From NCBI RefSeq assembly GCF_932526225.1, contig NC_064040.1, positions 17,238,994 to 17,302,993 on the forward strand: DNA of 64,000 nucleotides, written 5' to 3'. This stretch comes from Nematostella vectensis (Eukaryota; Cnidaria; Anthozoa; Actiniaria; Edwardsiidae). A model generated the notes under the pieces. That model was not told the DNA's origin, made no database searches, and worked only from the letters and a program-made list of their open reading frames with translations. The translations under genes were made by a program, and so were the position numbers. Every line of letters starts with the position of its first letter. The stretch's first letter is position 1. Positions 33,270-44,085 of this stretch are shown here, piece by piece.

Positions 33270-33799
33270 GTCGGCGCGAAGCAACGACGGCAAGTAATTT
33301 CACCCGGAAACGTGGACCGGAAGTTGAACTCACTTCCGGCTGCCGTCGCCTTCGCCAAAACGCCCGGTGCTTAAGTTCCCTAGTCTCTGTGTGGGGGCTG
33401 GCGAGCACTTTCTTAATCTTCTCCTTCATACCTGCTTCCATATTTGGCCTTAAGGGTTGTATCCGCTCCGAGAGATCTTTCCATCTCTCCTTTGACAGTG
33501 GCTCAGTAAAAGCTATCTTCCGCAGGCCTAGGAGCCCTTCTGAAAGCTCTATTTCTTCCTCAGTGCCGAAGAAACAATCTCCACGGGTGCCGGTTCGGGT
33601 AATACTCCCCTCAGTATCCGTGGGGATTTTCGCATGGGGCAGGAATGTTGGTTGAGCAACGAAACCTCCGTTAATCAGCATGTTCGCCAGAATAGTTGGA
33701 ACTGTCTTTGTTATCGAGGCCTCGATCAACTTATGCAGTGTAGATGACGCGACAACCGCCGTTGTGGGTGGTGCCGACTTACGTTGTCCTATAAGACAA
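33270..33799 (-). CDS. Isolated exon of an unrecognised protein
   Basis: On the minus strand, TTATTGTCTTATAG (acceptor) precedes a frame open for about 176 codons, ending at GAC|GTGAGT (donor). It encodes GQRKSAPPTTAVVASSTLHK, a hydrophobic stretch (PTILANMLINGGFVAQPTFL), an acidic-then-helical section (EEIELSEGLLGLRKIAFTEP; RWKDLSERIQPLRPNMEAGM) and a basic tail. I do not recognise the family. It lies about 440 bp upstream of the DIRS-like gag in the same orientation, so it could be a host gene's internal exon or element-linked. No partner exon was found. Confidence 0.4.
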
Positions 33800-33840
33800 T
33801 AAAAGGCGGTCAATGACTCATCCCTTTATAAATCCAGCGG

Positions 33841-35310
33841 GGGCAAAGGGCAACGTTTGCAAACATCCCGCAAAATATATAAATAAAAATGTCACTCAAA
33901 TTGAAATATATATTTCACAGATTAATGGGGTGGCTCTGCCCAGATTCCCTTAAACATTTTATTCGTCATTACGGTTATAAGGAAACCTTTTATCCGAAGG
34001 CTTCCTTTTCGTCAGTGCCCCTTTTATATAACAATTAGGGGAAAATAATATTTTCTGGGTCCTTAATTTTAAAAGGGTTATAAAAACGATTTTCAATTTT
34101 CCATGAGATTTCCCTTTTATTTGCAACAAAACAATGTATTTATAGCGTACGACTAGTGATTTATTTTAGGCAAAGTAAGTGGAGTCCTCGAAGACTCAGT
34201 TTACATAACCAGGGGGGGGACTCGGGTATAAACATGGCGTCCGACAGAACTCCAAATATTACACCCCCAAAATACCCAAGCCATAAATTATATATTATTT
34301 ACCCCGAAATATACATGCTTTAAATTCCCATTGAACGTATGATGTTCCTGGAAATAGCTTATCATCAACCCCAAGAAAATGCCATACATGCGGATTATAT
34401 AACTTTACTTATTGGAAACTTCTTTGGGAAGTTGTCCGCATATGGACACTCGTCTGATGTTCAATCCTCGGTTAGTTCTATTTTTTTTCTGTAGAGGTAT
34501 GTCTTTGTTTGTCCCAGGTACTCGACTGGATACCATTCCGAATGAGCTCCTTTGACCGACCTTCGTTCATCTCCGATGCTATTTGATGCCATAAACAGTT
34601 TTTTCTCTCCTAAATCGTTTAGGGCAAAGGTTATTTTTTTTTACCTCTGCCCCTGGTGTGACGTTCTGTTCGCATCTGGAGAAGCATACAAAAGCACGCG
34701 ACCACAGCGAAGGTTCTGCCTGGCGGTTGTATGGACTTGGGTGGCCTGTCGAACAAGAAGAACGTGAACGAGAGGTGCCGCCTCTAAAGGAACCGCCCGT
34801 GGATGCCTCACGTTGCTGGATGGCAGTTTGTATGGACTAAGCAGTCTCCTGTGTTCGTTAAATTGGGAATTGGCCGTGCCAAAACTTGTTGGCCTTGGTG
34901 GCGGGGAGGCGTTGTGCACTATTGCAGCCAACGTTGTAGTCGTTTAAGTCTTCGTGTATGCAAGCGCAATGTCTTTTGTCGTTTCTATAAGCCTTTGAGC
35001 TGCTTCCCTTAACAAACAGTGATGACTTCTGTTGTTTTGGTTGGAATCCATCCGAAAAAAGTAGCATACACCATTTAGTAGAAGTAACCGAACTGCTCTG
35101 GGCAGTCACTAAAGCCAAAAGGATACATACTAAAGTGAGCGCGAAAATGTGCGAAAACGTGACTATTGATCAGGCTCTCGTTTTACGAGAAACTGCTGCT
35201 CAGAACTAAAAACGAACACGCTTTTTGCAAATATCGATGTGATGTAAGAACCCCTTTCTCCCGACCATCATCAATTCTTGGAAAACCTTTGACTCACCCT
35301 ACTTGATCTA
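33841..35310. other. Interval without an identified gene
   Basis: AT-rich to 34600, then a GC-richer patch (34630-35010) with short open frames on both strands and no family resemblance. No promoter or repeat was recognised. Confidence 0.4.
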
Positions 35311-35734
35311 GCAAGGAGATTGGAACAAGATGTTAGCGAAGATGTAGCGGATTATGTATTATTTCGACTCCGACATTTAGCAAGACTAGCGTACGAATCT
35401 CAAGTCTATGAGGAGCTTCAAACTCGTGTTTCCGCTGTAATCTCAATTCTTCATGACGCAGAGCGGGGTACTTTAGCACAGATACGCCCCATACCCATCC
35501 AAACAGGACATGAGGGTCGGCCAAGATGTGAAATTCCACGTGATCAATTGCAGTATCTAGTAGATTGTAACATGTCTATACCCGCAATCTCTGACGCTCT
35601 CTAATGAAGTGTGAGATTAACAAAAAAACGCCTTTGTGAATTTGAGATTTCTGTCACTAAAAGAACAACAGAGATGACAGATGAAGACTTGGATAGAAAA
35701 GTCCGAAACATCCAGCAAATGTTCCCAAATGCAG
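35311..35734 (+). pseudogene. First exon of an integrase-core family gene, decayed
   Basis: The reading EDVADYVLFRLRHLARLAYE, then GRPRCEIPRDQLQYLVDCNM with SIPAISDAL, two consecutive stops (TAA TGA near 35602), then SVRLTKKRLCEFEIS and EMTDEDLDRKVRNIQQMFPN, ends at GCAG|GTATGT. This is the N-terminal helix-turn-helix exon of the family whose catalytic exon appears at 1-1062. The catalytic exon is absent downstream. Confidence 0.65.
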
Positions 35735-36179
35735 GTATGTTCAGCTAAGTACTTTATAAGTAATATCTTTTATTGCTTTTAATTATTTTTCTTGTTACAG
35801 TCTCTATCTTAATTTATTTATTTGGATAGTAGTAATTTTCACTAGTGAAAATCCCGAAAAAAAAGCTATCCTGCTCTCTGATTTGCCCCTACTTCTAGGC
35901 TATCAGCTCTTAGTATCAACCAACTAGTGGCCTCTTGCCAATGCTGTATTCTGACTGGCTATGCTAATAGAGGGCTGTTGTCATTAGACCTCTAGTAGAG
36001 AAAGCACCTAATTTTAACAAGAAAACTACGATTTTCCATATCTTGTTCAATTAGTTGGATGATACTAAAACAATTGGCCTCCCTTTTGTGCTCGAGGTCT
36101 AATTATTATTTAAATGCCACGACTAGGAAAAAACAAACGTCAATCGTTAATCTCGACGCTCTGCAAGCGAACTACTCAC
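35735..36179. other. Non-coding interval
   Basis: No recognised feature. Confidence 0.5.
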
Positions 36180-36561
36180 CACTTTGCTTCGCAACTTTGC
36201 AAATGAATTTACTAAGCCGGAAGTTTAGCGTCTTTGCGGACATGTGGTGAATTGGGACGGACAGGTCCTCGATATTTAAGTCCTTCCCGTTGTTTCCTAA
36301 CTCCAACCTCGCGTTTTTCCAGACACTTTGTCGTGCCTCAAAAACAGTGACCTGGTACTGTCTTAGATAGCATTTAGATAGCACTTTACGCTCATGCTCT
36401 TTCTTTTCTCTAGGGACAATCAATAACACTACTTTTAAGTAGTGTTTTAAAAAACACATCCGTTTCTTGAATTTTATTAATTTTACTCTGTCTAGGTATT
36501 TTGATCTAGATCGTGGTGCATAATGAGATAAGTTCAGCATCAGATACTTTTTATCTCCCAC
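36180..36561 (-). pseudogene. Exon relic of a Crypton-like/ZMYM-type recombinase-derived protein
   Basis: Open on the minus strand to a good donor (AGTG|GTGAGT). The end reads VFEARQSVWKNARLELGNNG, KDLNIEDLSVPIHHMSA, LNFRLSKFICKVAKQSGE. The pattern of a short Ile/Leu-Ser-Val-Pro stretch followed by LNxxLSKFxxxVxKxxGE resembles the core-binding region of Crypton-derived proteins abundant in anthozoans. No ATG or continuing exon is seen. Assignment is by recalled family pattern only. Confidence 0.4.
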
Positions 36562-36905
36562 TGAACTTAAATTCCATTAAAATGACGTTATTTTTTAATG
36601 GTATTTTAAATAAAAATTAATGGCATTGTAACAGTATTTTAATGGGTACCAGTAAGAGGTATTTAATGGTTTCAAAAATAAAATTGGCTATTAAAAACAG
36701 TTTAAAAACACCTTAAAAGTACGTGCAAATGCAAGAAATAATGGGGGGGGGAATCGATAATAATGGCAGTTCAACCTCATTTTAATGGCATGACCATTAC
36801 TTATTTTTAACGTAGTTTTCATGGTAGCACAGGAGACCTTGCCTAACCATTAAAATCCTATTAAATTTTAAGGGTTTTTTAAAGGCATAATAATGGTAAA
36901 AAAAT
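36562..36905. repeat. TTAATGG-rich low-complexity sequence
   Basis: Many close copies of TTTTAATGG/CCATTAAAA with short AT-rich spacers and a G8 run. A similar tract lies at 45290-45660, so the two bracket the Helitron-type locus. They could be subterminal DNA of one large element or independent repeats. Confidence 0.5.
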
Positions 36906-37460
36906 AGGCAGTCGAGGACTGCATGTGACTCAGGCTAAAGAGGTGTAATAGGAACAGAGATTGAAAATAGAAAATAAGATACAGAGGCTATAATTTGAAG
37001 TCTCCTTTATAAGTTCGCAAAATGGTGGCACCAGTTTTATGGGCTGACTAATATACTCATGCATAGAAAAAGTCTTCTGACAGTCATTGTTTTTTTAAAT
37101 TAAGGTGTTTCACACTAATGCTAAATATAGTATTAATGACAATTAAAAAATCGATCATCGAATTCCAACGGCCCAAAACTCTCTAAAACAAGCTCAAAAC
37201 CCCCAAAACCACGATGGAACGTTGCATTAACTATCAAACTTTATTTGTGATAAATATTTAGTAAAAAAATAAATTATAGCTTTAGTAGCAAAGTGATATT
37301 TGAACATATATAATTTGAATAAATAAATATAATTTGAACATAAACTTTATACATAAGTTAACATAAACTTAAAAACATTAGTTTGAACTCAACGATCACC
37401 ACAGGAAGCCCACCAAGAAAAGTTACCTCAGAGGGTGGTTAGCCTGTGCTTTAAAACAAG
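36906..37460. other. Non-coding interval
   Basis: AT-rich; no recognised feature. Confidence 0.5.
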
Positions 37461-38470
37461 TTAAGCATCATGAGGAAAACATTGTGCAATTACCTGATTT
37501 GCCTTATCTACTATCATTTTCATGAGTCCTGAATCAAAGAGTTTCTTCCTTAAGTTGGCAATATCAATTTCATTTAATGAATCATTAGAGTGATTCAAAT
37601 CCCAGGCCATCATTAAATGTTGTAAACTTGAGAATCTTTGCATCTTCTGTTTTAACAACAAGTTGTGCAACTACCTTAGTATCACATTCCGATACCAAAG
37701 TAGTCATTCCACATTTGTTTCAAGTGATTTCAACTTCTTCATTGATGTCTTTTAATGACTCATTGCAGACAATGCAGGAAGATCAGCGCTTGATCAATGC
37801 ACTAATAATTCTACCAGAAAGAATTTTGTCCTGTATTTTGGGAGTGTTAAAATTGACGCCGGGCATATCCTCAATTAGCTCAATGATGGTAAACTCATTA
37901 GTGTTGAGGAACTTTGCATCGTCAAAAATGCGCACCCTCAAGTTTTTGAAGTGGTATGTTTTGCCAACATTTACTTTGTTTATGGCATCTTCCCAAAGAA
38001 CTATGTTAATGTTTTCTGTTTGGTCTTCAAAATATGCATCAACTTTATATTTTGGCATTTTTCTTATTAGAACCTTTTCTTTCACATTATCTTTTTGATA
38101 TACTTTGCCTTTGATGTCAACTTTCTGATACACATCTTTTGACAGTGCTTCTTCTATTGTGCAGAGTCTGTTGTTCATTTCATCATTGTATTCAAATGGT
38201 AATGAAGAAGTGCAATTTTGGCTTCCTTAGAGATGGTAAATTCATCAGGACCTCCACTATGATATCTCTTAGTGGCCTTCCTTACTCCAGTGATCTTGAT
38301 AGGAGATTTGTTGATGTAAGCTTGCTGTAGATTGACTCTTTTTTTGGAGAATAGCAGATAGCACGTGCTGCTTCGGAATCAGAGACTTGAATCTTGAAGT
38401 AAAAATAGCTTAATTTCGAGTTTGAGGCAGGTTGTACATCACTCAACAGGTGTACATATCCTTCAATAGA
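37461..38470 (-). pseudogene. RPA-like OB-fold protein of the Helitron-type locus
   Basis: Minus-strand pieces in order: OB fold 1 (TSIEGYVHLLSDVQPASNSK; LSYFYFKIQVSD), a linker (RPLRDIIVEVLMNL), OB fold 2 (MNNRLCTIEEALSKDVYQKV; VDAYFEDQTENINIVLWEDA; YHFKNLRVRIFDDAKF), then a zinc-ribbon OB fold (NEEVEITCNKCGMTTLVSEC) and a C-terminal helix (LRKKLFDSGLMKMIVDKANQ). The order matches the RPA70-like single-strand-binding proteins carried by animal Helitrons. Stops near 38260 and 37780 and a frame change near 37640 break it. It follows the Rep gene in the same orientation, separated by inserted elements. Confidence 0.68.
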
Positions 38471-38620
38471 TGTATCTAAACAGAACAAATTGAATATAAT
38501 ATTAGAATATACGAATGTAATATACACCAAAACACAAAAATTCTGCTCCCTAATAATATATGTATATCCTTTGTATTCTCTCCCGTGGGACGGTAAAACA
38601 AAGGCTATATATAACAAGGA

Positions 38621-38651
<31 letters not shown>

Positions 38652-38742
38652 GATGGTTGAAGGCTTTCATAGAAAGTGCTCAATACTCGAAAGTAGAGCG
38701 GTGTATAGTGTTGGTTTGAGAAAAATACAAACTACATAGGTT

Positions 38743-38783
38743 TCCCTACAGGTCTGTTTCGTGGTTGCCCACTCATCAGGGGA
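38743..38783 (-). ncRNA. Hammerhead ribozyme (type I, Penelope-like)
   Basis: On the minus strand: TCCC, then CTGATGAG (38772-38779), stem II GTGG closed by a GCAA tetraloop with CCAC, then GAAA (38757-38760), short stem III CAG/CTG, cleavage triplet GTA ending at 38747, then GGGA pairing with TCCC as stem I. All invariant core positions and both strands of stems I and II are present. A very short stem III is typical of hammerheads in Penelope-like terminal repeats. The downstream strand runs straight into the 97-bp arm, so cleavage would leave that arm at the 5' end of the product RNA. Confidence 0.8.
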
Positions 38784-39048
38784 TTTAATGAGAATATTCC
38801 TACCATCGTATATATACTATTAACATTGAAATTTACATAATAATAGACTGATGGTTTTAGCTAAGGCGGCAAGAGGAACAATAGCGAGTTACATAAATAT
38901 GTAGGTTTCCCTAGGGAAACCTATGTAGTTTGTATTTTTCTCAAACCAACACTATACACCGCTCTACTTTCGAGTATTGAGCACTTTCTATGAAAGCCTT
39001 CAACCATCATTTTATATATATATATATATATGTGTGTCCAATACACCA

Positions 39049-39162
39049 AAAACTGGAAATCGACTCTGCCAAATTTTTGTCTTTAATAAGACTTCTTCTT
39101 GAGTCTGCCCTGAAGAAGTCTTATTAAAGACGAAAATTTGGCAGAGTCGATTTCCAGTTTTT
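39049..39162. repeat. 51-bp hairpin with a second hammerhead-like core
   Basis: Arms 39049-39099 and 39112-39162 are near-perfect reverse complements with a 12-bp loop. On the plus strand CTGAAGA (39110-39116), a helix GTCTT/AAGAC with loop ATTA, and GAAA (39132-39135) match the hammerhead core pattern CUGANGA...GAAA. Stems I and III are less clear, so a Penelope-related relic is more likely than an active ribozyme. Confidence 0.6.
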
Positions 39163-39532
39163 GGGGTATTGTATTCATTGTTCTGGTACGAGATCGCGAC
39201 AGTTTGGGCTTTTTGATTCTATCTATATATATGTCCAATATATAATTATATCAGGGAGCAGAATTTTTGTGTTTTGGTGTATTTCTTGATGAAGCATATT
39301 TTTGAATATGAAATAGTTAAAAATCATGAGCGTATAAACAATGAAAATGGTATTTTAAATATTTACCTAGATTATTTCTCGACATGCTGAAAATCTTGAT
39401 AGAGAGCAAAATCTGACAAAGTATAAAAAAGTTATAAATTAGAATTAGATGATAAGTTAAAAAATGAAATGGTAAAAAGGCAATTATAAAGAAATAAAGA
39501 AATACTTAAAAATAAAAAAATATATTAAAGAC

Positions 39533-41118
39533 TTATTAACCGAGCGCGAGGTCTGTACGGGAAATCTCAGACCGAGGTCTTGAATGTACGGCTCGAGGCC
39601 GCAGGCCGAGGGCCGTGCAGAAAAGACTGAGGTCTGAGATTTCCCGTACAGACCGAGCTAACGAGGTTAATAAATTTTTTATTATCTGGCTTTTTGCATA
39701 AAAAGGAGAGAAAGGTGCGTTTAAAAAGTACTTTCTGGTTTACGGCGGAAGTGCTCTGAACCAGCGCGCGCATTTAGTTTAGGGCCGAGGAATTCCCCGC
39801 TGAGATTGATCTAAACATCACAAACGATGCATAGAAAACTGCTCGATTTTATTGAAAAAACATTCTCAACTTCTCTTGCCTCTAGAATGCGCATATACTT
39901 CTTTCAAATACCCTTACAATGTTTGGATTTCACAAAGAAAGCAAGAAACTTTTCACAAAGTAAGCAAGAAACTTCATAGCTCAATCTCTCAAGAGTTCGG
40001 AAAACTTACGAATCGTGCTTTTTCGCACGTGTTTGACTACAAGGACAACATTCTTTAGAAAATGTCTTAATCCTCGTCATCGCCCTCAATGATCATTCTG
40101 CGACGTTTCATTGGATTGTTCTGGTTATATACTGGGGCGTTGAAGATGTTGAAAGTGCATCCAGAGACATCACGAATTCCTGTAAAAATCGCTGATACTT
40201 CTGCATTCGCCGTGGAGGTTGAAGCTGTGTTTTGTTGAAGAAAGCCAGGAACAGGCAACTGACTTTGACTTGTCGGAATTACTTGGTAGTGGCGCTTGGT
40301 CGTTCTACGGCTGATCTACTCAAAGTGAATGACATTTCTTGTTGATGCTTCTCGCCCGCCGTTTTGTACGATTTCAAGCTCTCGGTTGATTTGTGCCCGC
40401 TCAACTGTGCGACAAAGTTTTCCGGGACTCCAGCATCCAGAAGCCTTGAAATTCCTGTTTTCCTCACATAAGGTTCGATATTTTTGACCCTACACCTTGC
40501 TGAATTGACGCTTTCTTAGCTGCAAGTGAGAGTAACTTTCCAATCTCGTTTTTGCCGAGAGGAGTTTGTTTGTACCAGATTCCGTCGCCTGGCGAGCGCC
40601 TGTGATTGACTGCTAGGAAAAATGGGACGTAAGTTTTCAATCTTTATGTTTTCTTTGCCGACCTTGCTCATATATTTTCCTAAAATGTTCATGTCTGACG
40701 TGGTCTTTCGCACAGTACTTCTGGCCTTCTGGTTAAGAAGAAATTTGTCAATTTCCTCTTGGCTTGAGGCGAGTTGATTTTCTTTTCCCAAAGGCTTTTC
40801 TTGTTGTCATTGAAATTGTTGTTGGCTTGTTGCACCATGTTTTCATCTTCAGGGTAATAAAAATCGCTTTCCGAATGTTCTGAGTCTGAATTCATTCTTC
40901 TAGCTTTGGGGACTGTCTTCTAGCTTTGGGGACTTTGTAGTTTGTTTGTTGAGTTGCTTTTTTCAAATGAAATCGCGTGATTTTTTATTTTCCAAAACAG
41001 AAAAATTTGCCGGTCCGTACGGATTCAGACGGACCTCTAGGTCTGTACGGGAAATCTCGCCCGGGTTTTAGCCAATCAGAGCGCGCGTACAATCACAGCC
41101 GGATAATAAATTACTAGT
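39533..41118 (-). mobile_element. Crypton-like element with fold-back end, internally deleted
   Basis: The left end is a palindrome: GGTCTGTACGGGAAATCTCA plus GACC at 39550-39573 and its exact reverse complement at 39631-39654, with outer TTAACC/GGTTAA. The right end repeats GGTCTGTACGGGAAATCTC at 41040-41058, next to another palindrome (GGTCCGT...ACGGACC, 41011-41035). Between lie remnants of a tyrosine recombinase gene (40279-40895). It sits between the RPA-like and Rep parts of the Helitron-type locus. The exact boundaries are estimates. Confidence 0.6.
40279..40895 (-). pseudogene. Crypton-like tyrosine recombinase, catalytic centre deleted
   Basis: N-terminal part (40516-40895): acidic start MNSDSEHSESDFYYPEDENM, then a core-binding helix region (SQEEIDKFLLNQKARSTVRK; TTSDMNILGKYMSKVGKENI). 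C-terminal part (40279-40467): MRKTGISRLLDAGVPENFVA, QLSGHKSTESLKSYKTAGEK. The GHKSTESLKSYK phrase is the end of a tyrosine-recombinase fold, with the late His and nucleophile Tyr. The several hundred residues expected between them, including the first catalytic Arg, are missing at 40468-40515. This is the KIAA1958/ZMYM-like Crypton lineage by recalled pattern. Confidence 0.65.
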
Positions 41119-41289
41119 TTTGATTTGAATTATTGCATATAAAACTGATTGCTGAGTAGACAAAATTGGTCTTACAATTTCATAATACAATGACCCAAAT
41201 GTATAATCCCCAAAAATGTTGTTGAGCATCAGATAAAAAAAAAATATGGTATTCATTTAGACAAACATAAGCATGATATCAATATAAAT
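41119..41289. other. Non-coding spacer
   Basis: AT-rich; separates the Crypton-like element from the Rep fragment. No recognised feature. Confidence 0.5.
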
Positions 41290-43167
41290 TTAATTAAAGC
41301 AGTTAACTAAGGCACAAATGGGCTTGTGATCTGAAAAGTAGGTCTCTAAAACCTGGAACTTTATTTCTGATATATCCTCTTCTAGAGGATATATTACCAT
41401 AGTCTGCTTCATTGGCGGCTGTGGATAGTTGAATCTGCATTTGCTACTTGTATTTTTACGACATGTATGTGAATGTCTATGGACCTGTGTATTAACCAAG
41501 TCTAGTAAATCAGCATTGTCTACTGGCTTTTGGCAAGTGATTATCTTATCAATAAATGACATGATATCTTCATCACTATCTATTTGAAATTGTGGTGCAT
41601 CCCCAAGCCACATCAGCATATGTATATGAGGAGATCCTCTTTGCTGATATTCTACATGGTAAAACCAGTCAGATATTTTACCTCAAGGTTCAGCAGAACT
41701 GAACAAGAAGTTTGTCAAAAATTAACTTGATAATCAAAGTGTCTTGCACATGTCACAGGGTCACTCTGAATTAAGCGACACCAGTCATCCCAGTAAAAAT
41801 TGTTGATTTGTTCATCAGTGTATTCCTTATTGTCTACAAGCTGACCAAGTATTCTAAGTAATCGCATCCATTGTGTTTCAGCTGATGAGAAACTACAAAA
41901 CAGTGTAGCAGGACCTAATTGCCTAATCATTGCAAACAGATCTTTTTTAGCCTTTTCAAAGTATGGAGGTGAACCTCTCAATGCATTCAAAAATTTGTAT
42001 CCATCATCATGACGAATTAATCTGTCTACTGATCCTTGCTGTTTAAGTTGTTCAGCAGTAATAGTTTTGTTGTTACCCTTACACTTTCTCAGAGCTATAT
42101 ATGATTTACCTAATAGGATTTTCATTTGCAACTTTTTTGTTTTGTAAAAAATATTTTCAATGCACATTGCAGCTCGTCTGTCAGATCGTCTCAACTCTGA
42201 TTTACATATATAGCCTTAGTTAATATTGACTAATCTTTGTTTATTGTCAATTCGTGGTTGTCCAAGGAATATTCCAGGATATGCTAACTCTTCACAATAT
42301 TTGTCTCTAAAAACACTTAATGGTCTATTCCCTTCGCCTGGAGCAATATTCAATATGTTTTGCCTTTCATCATCTTCCAAAAAGTCAGTTGTTGTAAACA
42401 TAGTATCAGTAACACCAGTTTCTGCCTCATCTTCATGTTTTTTATTTTGGTCTAGCTCTTCTGAACCAATATTATTGTCATCAGTTTCATCTATTGTGTC
42501 TGACTGCAAGCTGTCATTAATTTCATCATTGACAGATTTGTTGTATTGATTGATCCGGTCATTATTCAATACTATACCTTCATCTCTATATAAACTACTA
42601 TGTGTCATAAGCCAATTCGCTGCTTAAAGTACTTTATATGGTCTTACATTAAGAGACAACGCGGAGCTCTTATATTTCAACATTCGCTTTAAATTAACTT
42701 TAATTGTAGCGGTTTGGTTTTGTAATCGTGGTAATATACTAACTGTATGAGTCACATCAGCAGGTACATTAACAATATTGCCATGTATCTTAAGCTGTCT
42801 TCCCCTAGGCGCTTGCATTAATTTTTGAAAAGCAATTCTAGGTGCTAGTAATCTACATTCTAGTTCATTCAGATCAAAGAAATCTGGTTTGTCTGGAAAT
42901 GCCATACTATTCACTACAGCACATGGTGGGACCTTAGTTTTGGTCAAATAATAAGAGCATGTTCTACAAACCCATTCTTTGTTACCAACACTTATCTTAT
43001 TTAATAGATATTTCACAATATCAGGATTTGTTTGTCTCAGCTTATTAGTACTACTGACCCTATGTTTATACCATAGTTGATCACAACATGTACATACATA
43101 TAGAGGGCCATTGCTTACTATTTCATGGAACTGTTTCATTGCAGATTCAATAGACATGTTACTTCGT

Positions 43168-43450
43168 GTGCTTTCTCTATATTTTCTGTGGTAATCATTA
43201 TGCTTTAATTTTTTTCTGGTGATGCAGTCATTTCTCTATATTATCTGTGGTAATCATCATTCTTTAATTTTTTTTTCTGGTGATGCAGTCATTTCTCTAT
43301 ATTTTCTGTGGTAATCATTATGCTTTAATCTTTTTTCTGGTGATGCAGTCATTTCTCTATATTTTCTGTGGTAATCATTATTCTTTAATTTTTTTTTCTG
43401 GTGATGCAGTCATTTCTCTATATTTTCTTTGGTTTTCATTTTTCTTCAAT
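43168..43450 (-). repeat. In-frame tandem repeats in the Helitron-type gene
   Basis: About four to five units of 59-63 bp, each carrying a basic module of roughly 20 residues, HNDYHRKYREMTASPEKKLK, continuous with RKYRESTRSN before the DUF6570-like part. Units differ in the length of an A-tract (6-9 A), which shifts the frame between units. Confidence 0.85.
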
Positions 43451-44085
43451 TTTTTATCTGGTGAATTATTATTTTGCCTGTATTGTCTCATATAAGCAGC
43501 TCTTTCGCGTTTTCGTGTTTTACAGCTATTGTTTGAATCAGAATTTTTGTTTCTACCTGCACTTTGTCCTGTTCTGAATCATTTGAAACTGCTTCTTCAA
43601 TGTCAATATTGTTTGAACTTTGCTGCTGTTCACAATAGAACATGCTGAAACAGAGTGCATTTGACCTATATGTCCTATGTGTATTGTTGCAGTATTACTT
43701 GCTGCATTTGCTGGTTCAACTTATGTAAATTCTCTAAAATTTGAATGTGATTATATGAATCTTTAAATTCATTGCATCAGAATTATAACATGATTGGCCC
43801 ATGTTCCTTGTAGAGACATATTAGTTAAATACTCTGACCAAGATGTGCCTATGATACTTTCGTTCAGGATTATCTTTCAAAAACCTCACTCCTAATGCTC
43901 TAATTTCTGCATGCCTATTTGAATTACCATATAGCTGATGTGATACTGATTTTAAAAAAACATTCACCTCCACCACCAACATCTAGTGGTGTTAAACCAT
44001 TTCTAAGCATTCGCTATCTCAATGTAAAGTCAGGGTTGCCATAAAGACAAATATCTTCTACATGTATATTATTATTATCAGTTAC

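Larger units (their letters stand above)
38522..39282. repeat. Nested palindrome cluster, three layers
   Basis: The outer 30-bp arms, 38522-38551 and 39253-39282, are exact reverse complements. Inside are 97-bp arms (38652-38748 and 38912-39008), identical as far as I can read, and a separate hairpin at 39049-39162. AT dinucleotide tracts lie at about 38621-38651 and 39012-39031. The 97-bp arms resemble terminal sequence of Penelope-like elements because a hammerhead ribozyme adjoins the left arm. The outer pair may be the terminal repeats of a host MITE into which the rest inserted. Confidence 0.85.

Noticed and set aside
43168-43450. Regularly spaced repeats resembling a CRISPR array
   Set aside because: The units are contiguous, without unique spacers, and encode a continuing protein module in an animal element.
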